Made by a program: the position numbers and the translations under genes
Notes under the pieces: model-generated
Seen by the model: the letters and a program-made list of their open reading frames with translations, nothing else
Told to the model about the DNA's origin: nothing
Database searches by the model: none
Origin: Parapedobacter pyrenivorans_A
Lineage (GTDB): Bacteria > Bacteroidota > Bacteroidia > Sphingobacteriales > Sphingobacteriaceae
DNA length: 64,000 nucleotides
Assembly (NCBI RefSeq): GCF_041925275.1
Contig: NZ_JBHEUZ010000004.1
Span: 62,001-126,000, forward strand
Direction: 5' to 3'
In this document: in pieces, positions 9,214 to 18,025 of the stretch
Numbering within the stretch: position 1 is the first letter of the stretch
Layout: each line of letters opens with the position of its first letter

Positions 9214-10521
9214 ATGACCACTGAACATCCTAAAAACGGCCGGGAAGTCGCGCGGCGATGGCTGAGTTTCTTGATCGGTGGTCAACAATTGCCGTTAGAG
9301 ACCCGACTGTTGAATTCGGTTTGTTTGATTGCCATCTTTATCATGGTTTTCAATATCCCCTTCAATTATTTTTTAGGGTTGGAAACGACGTCCGTTATAT
9401 TCGTCGTCTTCACCGGTTTGATAGGTGTTGCTTATTACCTGGGGCGTTTTCGGCAGCGCTTGGTCCCCGGGGTGATTATGGCATCTAGCGCAGGTATTCT
9501 CCTGTTTTCAGTTAATTATTTCTTCAGTGCCGGGGTGCGTGGTGCTTCGTTGCTGTCGTTCTTGCTGTCGTTCATCCTCATCATCATCATGTCTCCCAAA
9601 AGACTGTATGGACTGTGGCTGGTACTTTTTTTGTTGGTGGGCATCGGCTTATTGTTGGTGGAGTACCATTATCCGCAAACCATCATGGTCACCTACGCCG
9701 ATAGCGAGGCCCAGTTTGTCGATATGGGCGTGGCGTATGCCACCGGTATTTTTGTCTGTTTTTTCGGCCTGGCATATTTGAAGGAAGCCTATAACCGGGA
9801 ACGGCGTTCGGCCGAACGGAAGTCGATCGAATTGGCGAAGATGAATGACGAAAAATTAAAGCTGTTTTCGATTATCTCCCATGATTTACAAGCTCCCCTG
9901 TCATCGTTGCACAGCTATGTGCGGTTGGTCGCCAGCGACCGCCTCACGCCCGACGAGCGTAAGCAGGTCGAAAGCGGGTTGGCAAATGCGCTCCACGGTT
10001 CACAGGAAATGCTCTCCAATATGTTGGTATGGTCGCAAAGCCAGTTGAGCGGATTTCGGTTGGCCTTGGTGCGAAATAATATCCAACAGGTGCTGAAGCC
10101 GGTCATTGACGTGCAAAAGATTTACGCCCATCAGAAAGATATTTCGCTGGAAGCGGATATTGATGATTCGTTGCACGCCTTGGTAGACCGTGATATGCTA
10201 CAGCTGATTGTCCGCAATCTTGTGGCCAATGCCATTAAATTCACGCTGCCGGCCGGTCGTATCCGCGTGACGGGAATGCGGGTAGGCGAGGAATGCGAGC
10301 TCGTGGTGGCAGATAATGGCATCGGTATTGACGAGGAACAGCAGGCGGAACTGTTTTCGCTGAAAACCCGGTCGACCTACGGTACCAATAACGAACGTGG
10401 GATTGGCTTGGGATTATTCCTGTGCAATGAGTATGCCCATGCATTTAAAGGCACGTTGACATTTGAGAGCGAGAAAGGAAAGGGCACCACTTTCCGCCTC
10501 AGGTTGCCGGTTGCGGACTGA
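9214..10521 (+). CDS. Membrane-bound sensor histidine kinase
   Basis: A 435-residue protein. Residues 30-190 hold about six membrane-spanning segments with little extracytoplasmic loop, so it probably senses a membrane or intracellular cue. The HisKA box FSIISHDLQAPLSSLHS places the phosphoacceptor at His223. The HATPase domain follows with NLVANAIKF (N box), VADNGIGID (G1) and GLGLFLCNEYA (G2). No receiver domain or adjacent response regulator is present, so it is an orphan kinase whose partner is encoded elsewhere. Confidence 0.92.
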   Translation: MTTEHPKNGREVARRWLSFLIGGQQLPLETRLLNSVCLIAIFIMVFNIPFNYFLGLETTSVIFVVFTGLIGVAYYLGRFRQRLVPGVIMASSAGILLFSVNYFFSAGVRGASLLSFLLSFILIIIMSPKRLYGLWLVLFLLVGIGLLLVEYHYPQTIMVTYADSEAQFVDMGVAYATGIFVCFFGLAYLKEAYNRERRSAERKSIELAKMNDEKLKLFSIISHDLQAPLSSLHSYVRLVASDRLTPDERKQVESGLANALHGSQEMLSNMLVWSQSQLSGFRLALVRNNIQQVLKPVIDVQKIYAHQKDISLEADIDDSLHALVDRDMLQLIVRNLVANAIKFTLPAGRIRVTGMRVGEECELVVADNGIGIDEEQQAELFSLKTRSTYGTNNERGIGLGLFLCNEYAHAFKGTLTFESEKGKGTTFRLRLPVAD

Positions 10522-10619
10522 TACCGCCTATAGCGATTTTATTTCTCCATAAAAGTTGGTACGCCAATTTATGTGTTATTAGCTCTGTGTGTTTTACTAT
10601 CACATAAGCAGATTTTGCC

Positions 10620-10627
10620 TAAGTTTG
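10620..10627 (+). promoter_or_regulatory. -7 element for the SNF2 helicase gene
   Basis: TAAGTTTG, preceded by CC and a TTT block, matches the 3' half of the conserved promoter module seen elsewhere; the -33 half is not conserved. It lies 3 nt before the ATG at 10631 and downstream of the earlier in-frame ATG at 10589, which is why the later start was chosen. Confidence 0.5.
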
Positions 10628-10630
10628 TGG

Positions 10631-13600
10631 ATGCTCGACTCGCCCCGTCTCCATGTTTTTGTTTTTGCCGATACCACGTTGGACCAGCTGACTGAAGTGG
10701 CGGTTGCGTTAGCCAGTGCAGACCAGGCTCCGATCGAAGCACGGATGGTACTGGCTGTCCGGCCCCTAGAGCTTTCGGTCAATAGCGGGGTGTTTGACTG
10801 CCTTGCGGTGGACGGTGAGCGAAAGCGGGTTGCGGTGGTTCAGGAGGACGGCGGCCTAACCATTTCGAGTGATGCACCTGTTGAAGGGACTACACTTACA
10901 ACGCTCGAATCTACTGTACTGACGGCAATCATGCGACGTGATGAACTGGGTGTGTTTTATCGGCCGGCGTTGCGCTACCAGCGGATGAAACAAGCAGCCG
11001 CTGCCTATGGGCTGGAACATGAAGCCGACCTCGAACGCTATTTCCTGCCAGTGCTTGTTGAAGGTCGGTTGGTTGTGCAGCCTCGTTTGCCTGGATTGCT
11101 ATCGCTCCATTCGGTAAAGCAACGGAGCTGGGAGGACCCTGCCGAAAAACTACACCGGCAGCAGGAAACGTTGCACCCATCATCAGAGCGAATAGTAGTG
11201 ATCAGCAGGCACAAATATTACCGGCATATCCGGGTGGATGTGATGCAGGCGGGACGTACGAAAACGGGAAAAGTAAAACCGCCGTTTACCCGCTTGCAAC
11301 CACTTGACTTGGTCTCGGTGGCCGAGGACGTAGCGGAGGCTAAATTTTATGCAGCGATAGCGTCGATCCAGCAAATTAACGAGGGCGAACGCGAAGCGTC
11401 GGATTTGGCGGCATTGCGTACCATTTTGAAGCATGGACACAAATACCCCTTTTATTGCCACGAAGATCAATTGGGCGAAACGTTGTCGTCCAAAACATTG
11501 GTGGCGGTGGACGTATCCGTTGTGCCGCGCATGGTAAGTTTGTCCGTCCGGGCTTCGGGCCCTTTTTATGCCATCACAGGCATTGTTACCCTAGACGGCT
11601 GTGTGTACCCGTTGCATGAGCTACCGCTTTATTTCGGATACTTCTTGCGTGTGAAAGACACGTTGTACCTGTTGGATAACACGCCTTTGTTAGGTATAGT
11701 GACGTTATTGAAAGAGCAGGAAGGGCGGTTGCTCATCCACGCAAGCAAATACAAGGAGTTCCGGCGCGAACTACTGGATAAGTTGTCGGCCACGATCCGG
11801 ATCGAATATGCCGACGTGAAGCCCGGTACGCCACGGCAGCTTGCCGAAGGGGGCTTTTCTGATTTGCCGGCGCGGCTGCTTTATTTATCGGACTTCGGCA
11901 ATCACGTGATGATCATTCCGGTTGTCCGGTATGGAGAGGCCGAGGTAGCAATCCGTACCGAAAGGCAACTAACGGCCATCGACGGGAAGGGCAGAGACTT
12001 CAGTGTACCCAGGGATGCCGATTTCGAGCTGGCGTTTATTTCGTTACTCATCAAACAACACCGGTACCTGCCCGAGCAACTGGACAATCAACTGTATTAT
12101 TTTTACTTGCATAAGAAGCATTTTCTCGATGAGACATGGTTTTTGCCCGCATTTGATGTGTGGCGCGAAGAAGGCATTGAAGTATACGGATTTAATGAGC
12201 TTACGGATAACAAGCTGAGTCCGTACAGGATTTCGATCGATATAAAGGTGATAAGCGGAATCAACTGGTTTAATGCGATCTACGATGTCCGTTTCGGTAA
12301 AAAGAAGGCCTCCTTGAAGAAAATCCAAGCAGCGTTGCGCAATAAGCGCAAGTACGTGGCTCTAGGCGATGGTACGATGGGTATCCTTCCGCAGGAATGG
12401 ATCGATAAATTTTCGACTTACTTTAATGCGGGGGAAGTGGTAGACGATGATACCGTCCGGTTTGCTAAAGCCAATTTCGAAAAGGTGGCGGCGCTGTACG
12501 ACCGGGCGGCGCTGGATGCATCCGTTGATGCCGAAATCGAAGAGCTCCGCAAACGGGTGGCAGGTTTCGATGCCATGCCCGAGGTACCGGCACCGCAGGG
12601 AATCACCGTGGCGCTTCGCCCTTACCAGCAGCAGGGACTCAATTGGCTCCACTTTCTGGATACCTTCCGGTTCGGAGGGATATTGGCCGATGAAATGGGT
12701 CTGGGAAAAACCGTGCAAATCATCGCGTTTATGCTGTCTCAACGCGAAGGTGGGCGGTTGGGTACCGATCTGGTGGTGGCGCCCGCCACACTGATCTTCA
12801 ATTGGGAGCGGGAGCTGAATACCTTGGCGCCGTCTTTGCGGGTACTGACGAGGTATGGTTCGAACCGGGTGAAAGACACGGCGTCCTTGGATCGTTACGA
12901 TGTGGTGCTGACGTCTTACACCACCTTGCTATCCGATATAGGTTTCCTTAAAGGCTTTTCGTTCAATTACGTGTACCTGGACGAATCCCAAAACATCAAG
13001 AACCCGGAGTCGCAGCGATATAAAGCCGTGCGATTGCTGCACGCCCGCAATCGCATTGCCATCAGCGGGACACCTTTTGAAAATAGCTCATTTGATTTAT
13101 ATGGGCAGTTGTCATTCGCTTGTCCCGGTTTGCTGGGCGATAAACGGTATTTCCGGGACGTATATGCCAAGCCTATTGACAAGTTTAAAAACCAGCCGCG
13201 GAGGAAGGAATTGCGCCAGAAGATACAACCGTTTATACTTCGGCGTACCAAGCAGCAAGTAGCGGCGGAATTGCCCGGAAAAGTATGCCAAGTACTATAC
13301 AGTGATATGGGCGACGAACAGCGCAAGATATACCATGCCTATGAGAAGGAGTTCCGCGACTTCGTATGCGCGCTTTCGGGCGATGAATTGGATAAAAGTC
13401 CGATGCATGTGCTGCGCGGGCTTACCCGCCTGCGGCAAATATGCAATTCGCCCGCGTTGCTACCGGATGGCATGTTGAATACGGCCGTTTCTGCTAAAAT
13501 CGAGCTATTGAAGGAACAGGTGACTGATAAGGCCCCGCATCATAAAATGGTTATATTCTCTCAATTTGTGACGATGTTGCAGCTGGTGGGGGAGATGTTG

Positions 13601-13990
13601 ACGGAAATCGGGGTGTCTTATGTAAGTCTTACCGGTGGTACGCGGCAACGTGGGGAGGTGGTACGCAAATTTCAAGAAGACCCCGAAGTGCGGGTTTTCC
13701 TGGTTAGTCTCAAGGCCGGGGGCACCGGATTGAACCTTACTGCGGCCGAAGTGGTGTACCTAGTGGACCCCTGGTGGAACCCGGCCGTGGAAGACCAAGC
13801 GATCGATCGCGTGCACAGGATCGGCCAAGAGAAAAGCGTAATGGCCTATCGGTTGGTTACGCCCAATACCGTCGAAGAAAAGGTGTTGGCATTGCAGGCA
13901 ACCAAAAACATACTGGCCGACGGCCTGCTTAGCGAGGGTTCCTCGTTTTTCCGGACGTTGGACCGTGAAAGGCTATTGACCCTCTTGTAG
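10631..13990 (+). CDS. SNF2-family DNA helicase/translocase
   Basis: About 1119 residues from the start MLDSPRLHVF. The N-terminal 600 residues are a lineage-specific region with no clear motif. The C-terminal half is a SNF2 ATPase: ILADEMGLGKTVQII (motif I), YLDESQNIKN (motif II, DESQ in place of DEAH), AISGTPFEN (motif III), SLKAGGTGLNLTAAE (motif V) and DQAIDRVHRIGQ (motif VI). Proteins of this type remodel protein-DNA complexes, and many bacterial copies function in DNA repair or defence. No restriction or methyltransferase gene lies next to it, so no defence role is claimed. Confidence 0.93.
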   Translation: MLDSPRLHVFVFADTTLDQLTEVAVALASADQAPIEARMVLAVRPLELSVNSGVFDCLAVDGERKRVAVVQEDGGLTISSDAPVEGTTLTTLESTVLTAIMRRDELGVFYRPALRYQRMKQAAAAYGLEHEADLERYFLPVLVEGRLVVQPRLPGLLSLHSVKQRSWEDPAEKLHRQQETLHPSSERIVVISRHKYYRHIRVDVMQAGRTKTGKVKPPFTRLQPLDLVSVAEDVAEAKFYAAIASIQQINEGEREASDLAALRTILKHGHKYPFYCHEDQLGETLSSKTLVAVDVSVVPRMVSLSVRASGPFYAITGIVTLDGCVYPLHELPLYFGYFLRVKDTLYLLDNTPLLGIVTLLKEQEGRLLIHASKYKEFRRELLDKLSATIRIEYADVKPGTPRQLAEGGFSDLPARLLYLSDFGNHVMIIPVVRYGEAEVAIRTERQLTAIDGKGRDFSVPRDADFELAFISLLIKQHRYLPEQLDNQLYYFYLHKKHFLDETWFLPAFDVWREEGIEVYGFNELTDNKLSPYRISIDIKVISGINWFNAIYDVRFGKKKASLKKIQAALRNKRKYVALGDGTMGILPQEWIDKFSTYFNAGEVVDDDTVRFAKANFEKVAALYDRAALDASVDAEIEELRKRVAGFDAMPEVPAPQGITVALRPYQQQGLNWLHFLDTFRFGGILADEMGLGKTVQIIAFMLSQREGGRLGTDLVVAPATLIFNWERELNTLAPSLRVLTRYGSNRVKDTASLDRYDVVLTSYTTLLSDIGFLKGFSFNYVYLDESQNIKNPESQRYKAVRLLHARNRIAISGTPFENSSFDLYGQLSFACPGLLGDKRYFRDVYAKPIDKFKNQPRRKELRQKIQPFILRRTKQQVAAELPGKVCQVLYSDMGDEQRKIYHAYEKEFRDFVCALSGDELDKSPMHVLRGLTRLRQICNSPALLPDGMLNTAVSAKIELLKEQVTDKAPHHKMVIFSQFVTMLQLVGEMLTEIGVSYVSLTGGTRQRGEVVRKFQEDPEVRVFLVSLKAGGTGLNLTAAEVVYLVDPWWNPAVEDQAIDRVHRIGQEKSVMAYRLVTPNTVEEKVLALQATKNILADGLLSEGSSFFRTLDRERLLTLL

Positions 13991-14018
13991 TTAGCTGGTC
14001 AGGGCCGCATTTGCCAAT

Positions 14019-14717
14019 CTACCGGCTGAATGTTAATTCGTTCTGGAAGACCTTGGCATACTTGCGCTTATCGAGTTTATATAGCCGGGCGGCACGGTAG
14101 GAGACGCCGCGTTGAAATTCAGACAACTCCTTTAGGATGTCATAATTCAGCATTTTTTTGCGGAAATTACGTTTGTCCAGCTTCCGGCCCCAAATGGCTT
14201 CGTAGAGTTGCTGCAATTGCGTGAGTGTGAATTTCTCTGGCAACAGCTCAAAGGCGATCGGGCTGTAGCTGATTTTCCGGCGTACCTTCTGGATACTCTT
14301 GTCGATGATGTGCCGATGGTCGAAACCGAGCTCGGGTAGGTTATTCAACGGGTGCCACACCGCTTGGCGGGCGTAGTCCGTTATCGGCTCCGGCTGGCTT
14401 TTCAGGTCGTCTAGCCGAAGTAGGGCATAGTACGCAACGGTGATGATACGCCCCTGCGGATGGCGTTTCAGGTCGCCGAAGGTGTACAATTGTTCCATGT
14501 AAATTCCCCGCAGGCCCGTATGTTCATAAAGGATCCGCTTCACGGCATCATCGATGTTTTCGTTGTGTTGTACGAAAAAACCAGGCAGGGCCCACCAGCC
14601 CTTAAATGGGTATTCATTACGTTCAATCAGCAAAACTTTCAACTCTCCCTCGTGGAAGCCGAAGATAACGCAGTCAGTGGTAAATGTCGATTGTAAATGT
14701 GGTAAATTTGATTGCAA
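14019..14717 (-). CDS. NrtR-type Nudix-domain transcriptional regulator
   Basis: A 232-residue protein with an N-terminal Nudix-like fold (ALPGFFVQHNENIDDAVKRIL) and a C-terminal winged helix (LTQLQQLYEAIWGRKLDKRNFRKK, given here as LTQLQQLYEAIWG and KLDKRNFRKK). The Nudix box is degenerate: the catalytic REUxEE glutamates are not intact, so it probably binds rather than hydrolyses a ligand. Relatives in Bacteroidota control sugar or NAD metabolism. It is divergent from the pfkA operon across 400 bp, so it may regulate those genes. Confidence 0.85.
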   Translation of the reverse strand: MQSNLPHLQSTFTTDCVIFGFHEGELKVLLIERNEYPFKGWWALPGFFVQHNENIDDAVKRILYEHTGLRGIYMEQLYTFGDLKRHPQGRIITVAYYALLRLDDLKSQPEPITDYARQAVWHPLNNLPELGFDHRHIIDKSIQKVRRKISYSPIAFELLPEKFTLTQLQQLYEAIWGRKLDKRNFRKKMLNYDILKELSEFQRGVSYRAARLYKLDKRKYAKVFQNELTFSR

Positions 14718-14888
14718 AGCCGCTCGTGTTTTGTTTATGAATTGATTTTAATTAGCTAAGTTTCCTCTTTTTTAAATTCGATTTTTCACTTACGTTTTTT
14801 CCAACCGCGTTCAAGAGGTCTCCGCCATCATGCATGCATTACGAAGTATAAACTTATGGATGTTTCCTTGTATATGCCGTGCAATTTT

Positions 14889-14920
14889 ATTGCATATAAA
14901 AGCAAATTTATCTAAGTTTG
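14889..14920 (+). promoter_or_regulatory. Promoter of the pfkA-kinase-gapA operon (32-bp module)
   Basis: ATTGCATAT gives the -33 TTG at 14890-14892 and TAAGTTTG at 14913-14920 is the -7 element, spaced by 20 nt. It shares 25 fixed positions with the promoters of fur, DUF4294-bshB1 and sucD. Confidence 0.75.
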
Positions 14921-14968
14921 TTCACTTTAGACCTTTCAAGTAAAAAAAAATAATTCTTGAAAAATTTA

Positions 14969-14991
14969 ATAGTGTAACAAATACACACTAT
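14969..14991. promoter_or_regulatory. Short inverted repeat in the pfkA leader
   Basis: Arms ATAGTGT and ACACTAT are separated by 9 bp, about 50 bp downstream of the pfkA -7 element. The size and placement suit an operator, possibly for the divergent NrtR-like regulator. This is inferred from position only. Confidence 0.35.
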
Positions 14992-15050
14992 ATTCGTGCT
15001 GCTAATTTACAAAAGATTATTAGAAAAGTGCAAAGCATAATGAACCCGAC

Positions 15051-15099
15051 ATGAATAAAATAATCATTAAGCACACAGGGCAATGATTATTTTATTCAT
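15051..15099 (+). promoter_or_regulatory. Perfect 18-bp inverted repeat in the pfkA leader
   Basis: The arm at 15051-15068 (ATGAATAAAATAATCATT) is the exact reverse complement of 15082-15099, with a 13-nt loop. It ends 24 nt before the pfkA ATG. The transcript would form a long AU-rich hairpin immediately upstream of the ribosome-binding region. There is no T run after it, so a terminator is unlikely. A leader control element or an operator for a dimeric protein both fit. Confidence 0.6.
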
Positions 15100-15123
15100 C
15101 GAAGGCTCCATCTGACAATTGAA

Positions 15124-16110
15124 ATGAAAAGTAAACAGATGAAAGTAGGGGTTTTTACCTCAGGTGGTGATGCCCCGGGGATGAACGCCTGTATCCGGGC
15201 GGCTGTCCGGACCGCATTGCACGCCGGTAAGTCGGTAGTGGGCATCTATCAAGGTTATCAAGGCATGATAGATGCCAACTTCCAAGAGATGACCAGCCGT
15301 TCTGTGAGTAATATCATCCAGCTTGGCGGCACGATTCTCAAGACGGCAAGGTGCGCGGCGTTCCGTACCACCGAAGGTAGGCAACTGGCGTATGACCATA
15401 TTAAGGCGGCGGGTATTGATGCGCTTATAGCCATTGGAGGGGATGGGACGTTTACAGGTGCGGAAGTTTTTTCCCGTGAATTTGATATCCCCGTGGTATG
15501 CATACCGGGCACGATAGACAACGACCTATATGGGTCTGATTTCACGTTGGGCTATGATACGGCCACGAATACGGTTATCGAGGCAATCGATAAGATACGC
15601 GACACCGCGGCCTCGCATGATCGATTGTTCTTTGTGGAGGTAATGGGTCGCGACTCGGGCTGCATTGCGTTGAATGCCGGCATAGCCGGCGGAGCGGAAG
15701 CAATTTTATTGCCCGAGAAGGCAACGGGTATTGAGACGCTGTGCAATCAACTCGAAGTTGCCGCAAAGAGCAAGAAATCGTCAACCATTGTTATCGTTGC
15801 CGAAGGAGAGGAAAATGGGGGGGCATACAATGTGGCGAAGGAAGTGAAGCAACGATTCGATTTTTACGACACAAAGGTAACTATCTTGGGCCACCTCCAA
15901 CGGGGTGGTTCGCCCAGCAGTTTCGATAGGGTGTTGGCGAGCCGTTTGGGGTATGCCGCCGTACAACAACTGCTTGCCGGTGAAACGCGGATAATGGTTG
16001 GCCTGCGCGGCAACGAAATAAAAACGACCCCCCTTGATGAAGTGCTCAACAAGAAGGCGTTCAAATTGAGCAAGGATATGTTGGAAATGATGGAAGTGTT
16101 ATCGATATGA
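15124..16110 (+). CDS. pfkA: ATP-dependent 6-phosphofructokinase
   Basis: A 328-residue protein of standard bacterial PfkA length. TSGGDAPGMNACIRAAV near residues 13-29 and AIGGDGTFTGA near 100 form the ATP site, PGTIDNDLYGSD the fructose 6-phosphate site with catalytic aspartate, and VEVMGRDSGCIAL is characteristic. It commits fructose 6-phosphate to glycolysis. The gene heads an operon: the next gene overlaps by 4 bp (ATGA) and gapA follows. A 200-nt leader with a perfect hairpin precedes it. Confidence 0.97.
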   Translation: MKSKQMKVGVFTSGGDAPGMNACIRAAVRTALHAGKSVVGIYQGYQGMIDANFQEMTSRSVSNIIQLGGTILKTARCAAFRTTEGRQLAYDHIKAAGIDALIAIGGDGTFTGAEVFSREFDIPVVCIPGTIDNDLYGSDFTLGYDTATNTVIEAIDKIRDTAASHDRLFFVEVMGRDSGCIALNAGIAGGAEAILLPEKATGIETLCNQLEVAAKSKKSSTIVIVAEGEENGGAYNVAKEVKQRFDFYDTKVTILGHLQRGGSPSSFDRVLASRLGYAAVQQLLAGETRIMVGLRGNEIKTTPLDEVLNKKAFKLSKDMLEMMEVLSI

Positions 16111-16955
16111 TTGCGGTTGTGTTCAGCGGCTCGAGGTTTTCCGATTGGCGATTGGCCGAGCGCGGGAAGATTGTGACCGGTTTCCGGATGATGGGGATTA
16201 ACCCATACCTACACGAGGAACGGTTTGTTCTCCAACTGCTGAATAAGAACAACAACCTTATCAATTATGCTGAAAAGATCAGGCGGATCTATTTTTTCGG
16301 TGCCGGTTCTTCCTCTCCCGAACGGAAAGATAAGATTGCTTCGGTTTTCAAACAGTTCTTCAAGAACGCGAAAGTGGCGGTTGACCACGATGTGAAGGCG
16401 TCGGCCATTGCTACATTCGGCGACGGTAAAGGGCTCATCGGTATTTTGGGGAGCGGATCGAACGCAGCTTATTTCAACGGTAAACGGACTGCCGACAATA
16501 ATTTTGGCTTGGGATACATCCTGGCCGACGAAGGGTCTGCTAATTGGATAGGCCGTATGCTATTGAAAGGTTTTCTCAACGAGGCCATGCCGGAAGATTT
16601 AGTGGAAAAATTCGTGGCGCGGTATCCGATAGATCGTAAGATCATTATGGATAAAGTTTATAACCAAGCGAACCCGACATTGTTCCTGACGTCGTTTGCT
16701 GATTTTGTAATGGAAAACCACAAGCATCGATTTGTAAAGAAGACCATCTATCATGGATTGAAATTGTATGTCGAGACGTACCTCTTGCCGCTTACCAAAC
16801 AATACCCCGGTGTGACCGTTAACTTTACCGGAAGTGTAGCTGCGGGGTACGAGGAATGGTTGCGGGAGGTAGCCGGCAAGTACGGCATCACGATCGGTAC
16901 GGTCATCAAAGAACCGATACATAATTTGTTGAAATACTATTTAAATAAAAATTAA
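16107..16955 (+). CDS. BadF/BadG-type sugar kinase-like ATPase
   Basis: A 282-residue protein of the BadF/BadG/BcrA ATPase family within the ASKHA fold, which also contains N-acetylglucosamine kinases. Visible pieces are FFGAGSSSPERK, VDHDVKASAIATFG with its acidic residue, GLIGILGSGSNAAYF (a glycine-rich phosphate loop), GYILADEGSANWIG and NFTGSVAAGYEEWL. The substrate is unknown; an amino sugar is the family guess. It overlaps pfkA by 4 bp and is 7 bp from gapA, which ties it closely to glycolysis. The start ATG lies inside the pfkA stop. Confidence 0.82.
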   Translation: MIAVVFSGSRFSDWRLAERGKIVTGFRMMGINPYLHEERFVLQLLNKNNNLINYAEKIRRIYFFGAGSSSPERKDKIASVFKQFFKNAKVAVDHDVKASAIATFGDGKGLIGILGSGSNAAYFNGKRTADNNFGLGYILADEGSANWIGRMLLKGFLNEAMPEDLVEKFVARYPIDRKIIMDKVYNQANPTLFLTSFADFVMENHKHRFVKKTIYHGLKLYVETYLLPLTKQYPGVTVNFTGSVAAGYEEWLREVAGKYGITIGTVIKEPIHNLLKYYLNKN

Positions 16956-16962
16956 TACAAAA

Positions 16963-17958
16963 ATGAAAATTGGAATCAATGGATTCGGCCGGATCGGCCG
17001 TTTAGCATTCAGGGCAGCGGTGAATCGCCCGGGTATCGAAATTGTTGGGATAAACGACCTCGTCGAACCGGATTACTTGGCTTACATGCTGAAATACGAC
17101 TCTACCCACGGAAGGTTTGACGGTACGGTCGAAGTCAAAGATGGTCATCTCGTTGTAAACGGCAAAACGATCCGTGTTACGGCAGAGCGGGACCCAGCTA
17201 ACCTGAAATGGGGCGACGTGGGTGCTGAAGTGATCATCGAATCGACGGGTTTCTTCCTCACGCAAGAAACCGCACAAAAGCACATCGATGCCGGTGCGAA
17301 GAAAGTGGTCATGTCTGCTCCGGCAAAAGACGATACCCCTACATTTGTAATTGGTGTAAACCATAAGGAGCTGAAAGCGGACCAGACCATCGTGTCCAAC
17401 GCTTCCTGCACAACCAACTGTTTGGCACCGCTCGCCAAAGTACTCAACGACAATTTCGGCATTGTTGAAGGATTGATGAGCACCATCCATGCCGTTACTG
17501 CTACGCAAAAAACGGTTGACGGGCCATCGGTGAAAGATTGGCGCGGCGGTCGCGGTGCTTACCAGAACATCATTCCGTCTTCTACGGGTGCTGCCAAAGC
17601 GGTTGGGTTGGTATTGCCCGAGTTGAAAGGAAAGCTTACCGGGATGTCATTCCGCGTACCCGTGGCTGACGTGTCGGTGGTAGACCTCACTGCCCGGTTG
17701 GAAAAGCCAGCTACCTACGAGCAGATCAAGCAAGCGTTTAAAGCGGCGTCCGAGGGCGAACTGAAAGGTATCCTCGGCTATACCGAAGATGCGGTGGTAT
17801 CGGAAGATTTCCGCGGTGATGCGCGTACGTCGATCTTTGATGCAGAAGCAGGTATCTCCCTCAACGATAACTTCGTGAAAGTGGTGTCGTGGTATGACAA
17901 TGAATGGGGCTACTCGAACAAATTGGTTGACTTGGTAGAACTTGTCGGCAAGGCGTAA
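16963..17958 (+). CDS. gapA: Glyceraldehyde-3-phosphate dehydrogenase, type I
   Basis: A 331-residue enzyme. GFGRIG at residues 7-12 begins the NAD-binding domain, and the catalytic cysteine is Cys149 in SNASCTTNC. The C-terminal SWYDNEWGYSNKLVDLV is family-typical. It converts glyceraldehyde 3-phosphate to 1,3-bisphosphoglycerate. It is the third gene of the pfkA operon and is followed by a strong stem-loop terminator at 17979-18015. Confidence 0.98.
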   Translation: MKIGINGFGRIGRLAFRAAVNRPGIEIVGINDLVEPDYLAYMLKYDSTHGRFDGTVEVKDGHLVVNGKTIRVTAERDPANLKWGDVGAEVIIESTGFFLTQETAQKHIDAGAKKVVMSAPAKDDTPTFVIGVNHKELKADQTIVSNASCTTNCLAPLAKVLNDNFGIVEGLMSTIHAVTATQKTVDGPSVKDWRGGRGAYQNIIPSSTGAAKAVGLVLPELKGKLTGMSFRVPVADVSVVDLTARLEKPATYEQIKQAFKAASEGELKGILGYTEDAVVSEDFRGDARTSIFDAEAGISLNDNFVKVVSWYDNEWGYSNKLVDLVELVGKA

Positions 17959-17978
17959 GCGAATAAGTAACGTTAACC

Positions 17979-18015
17979 GAAGAGCCCGTTTCGTTTAAAA
18001 CGAGACGGGCTCTTC
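17979..18015. terminator. Bidirectional terminator between gapA and mnmA
   Basis: A stem of up to 17-18 bp: GAAGAGCCCGT on the left arm pairs with ACGGGCTCTTC on the right with a single G-U wobble nearby, closed by a tiny AT loop around 17996-17998. It is followed by TATCTTTTCC. It lies between two convergent genes and can serve both. Confidence 0.85.
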
Positions 18016-18025
18016 TATCTTTTCC

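Larger units (their letters stand above)
14718..15123. other. Intergenic region between nrtR-like gene and pfkA
   Basis: About 400 bp, AT-rich compared with the genes around it. It holds the conserved pfkA promoter (14889-14920), a short inverted repeat with arms ATAGTGT and ACACTAT (14969-14991), and a perfect 18-bp inverted repeat (15051-15099). No open reading frame of note was seen. The pfkA transcript would have a leader of nearly 200 nt containing both repeats. Confidence 0.7.

Noticed and set aside
10631..13990. SNF2 helicase as part of a DISARM- or BREX-like defence system
   Set aside because: No methyltransferase, nuclease, phospholipase or other defence gene is next to it; neighbours are a histidine kinase and a Nudix regulator.
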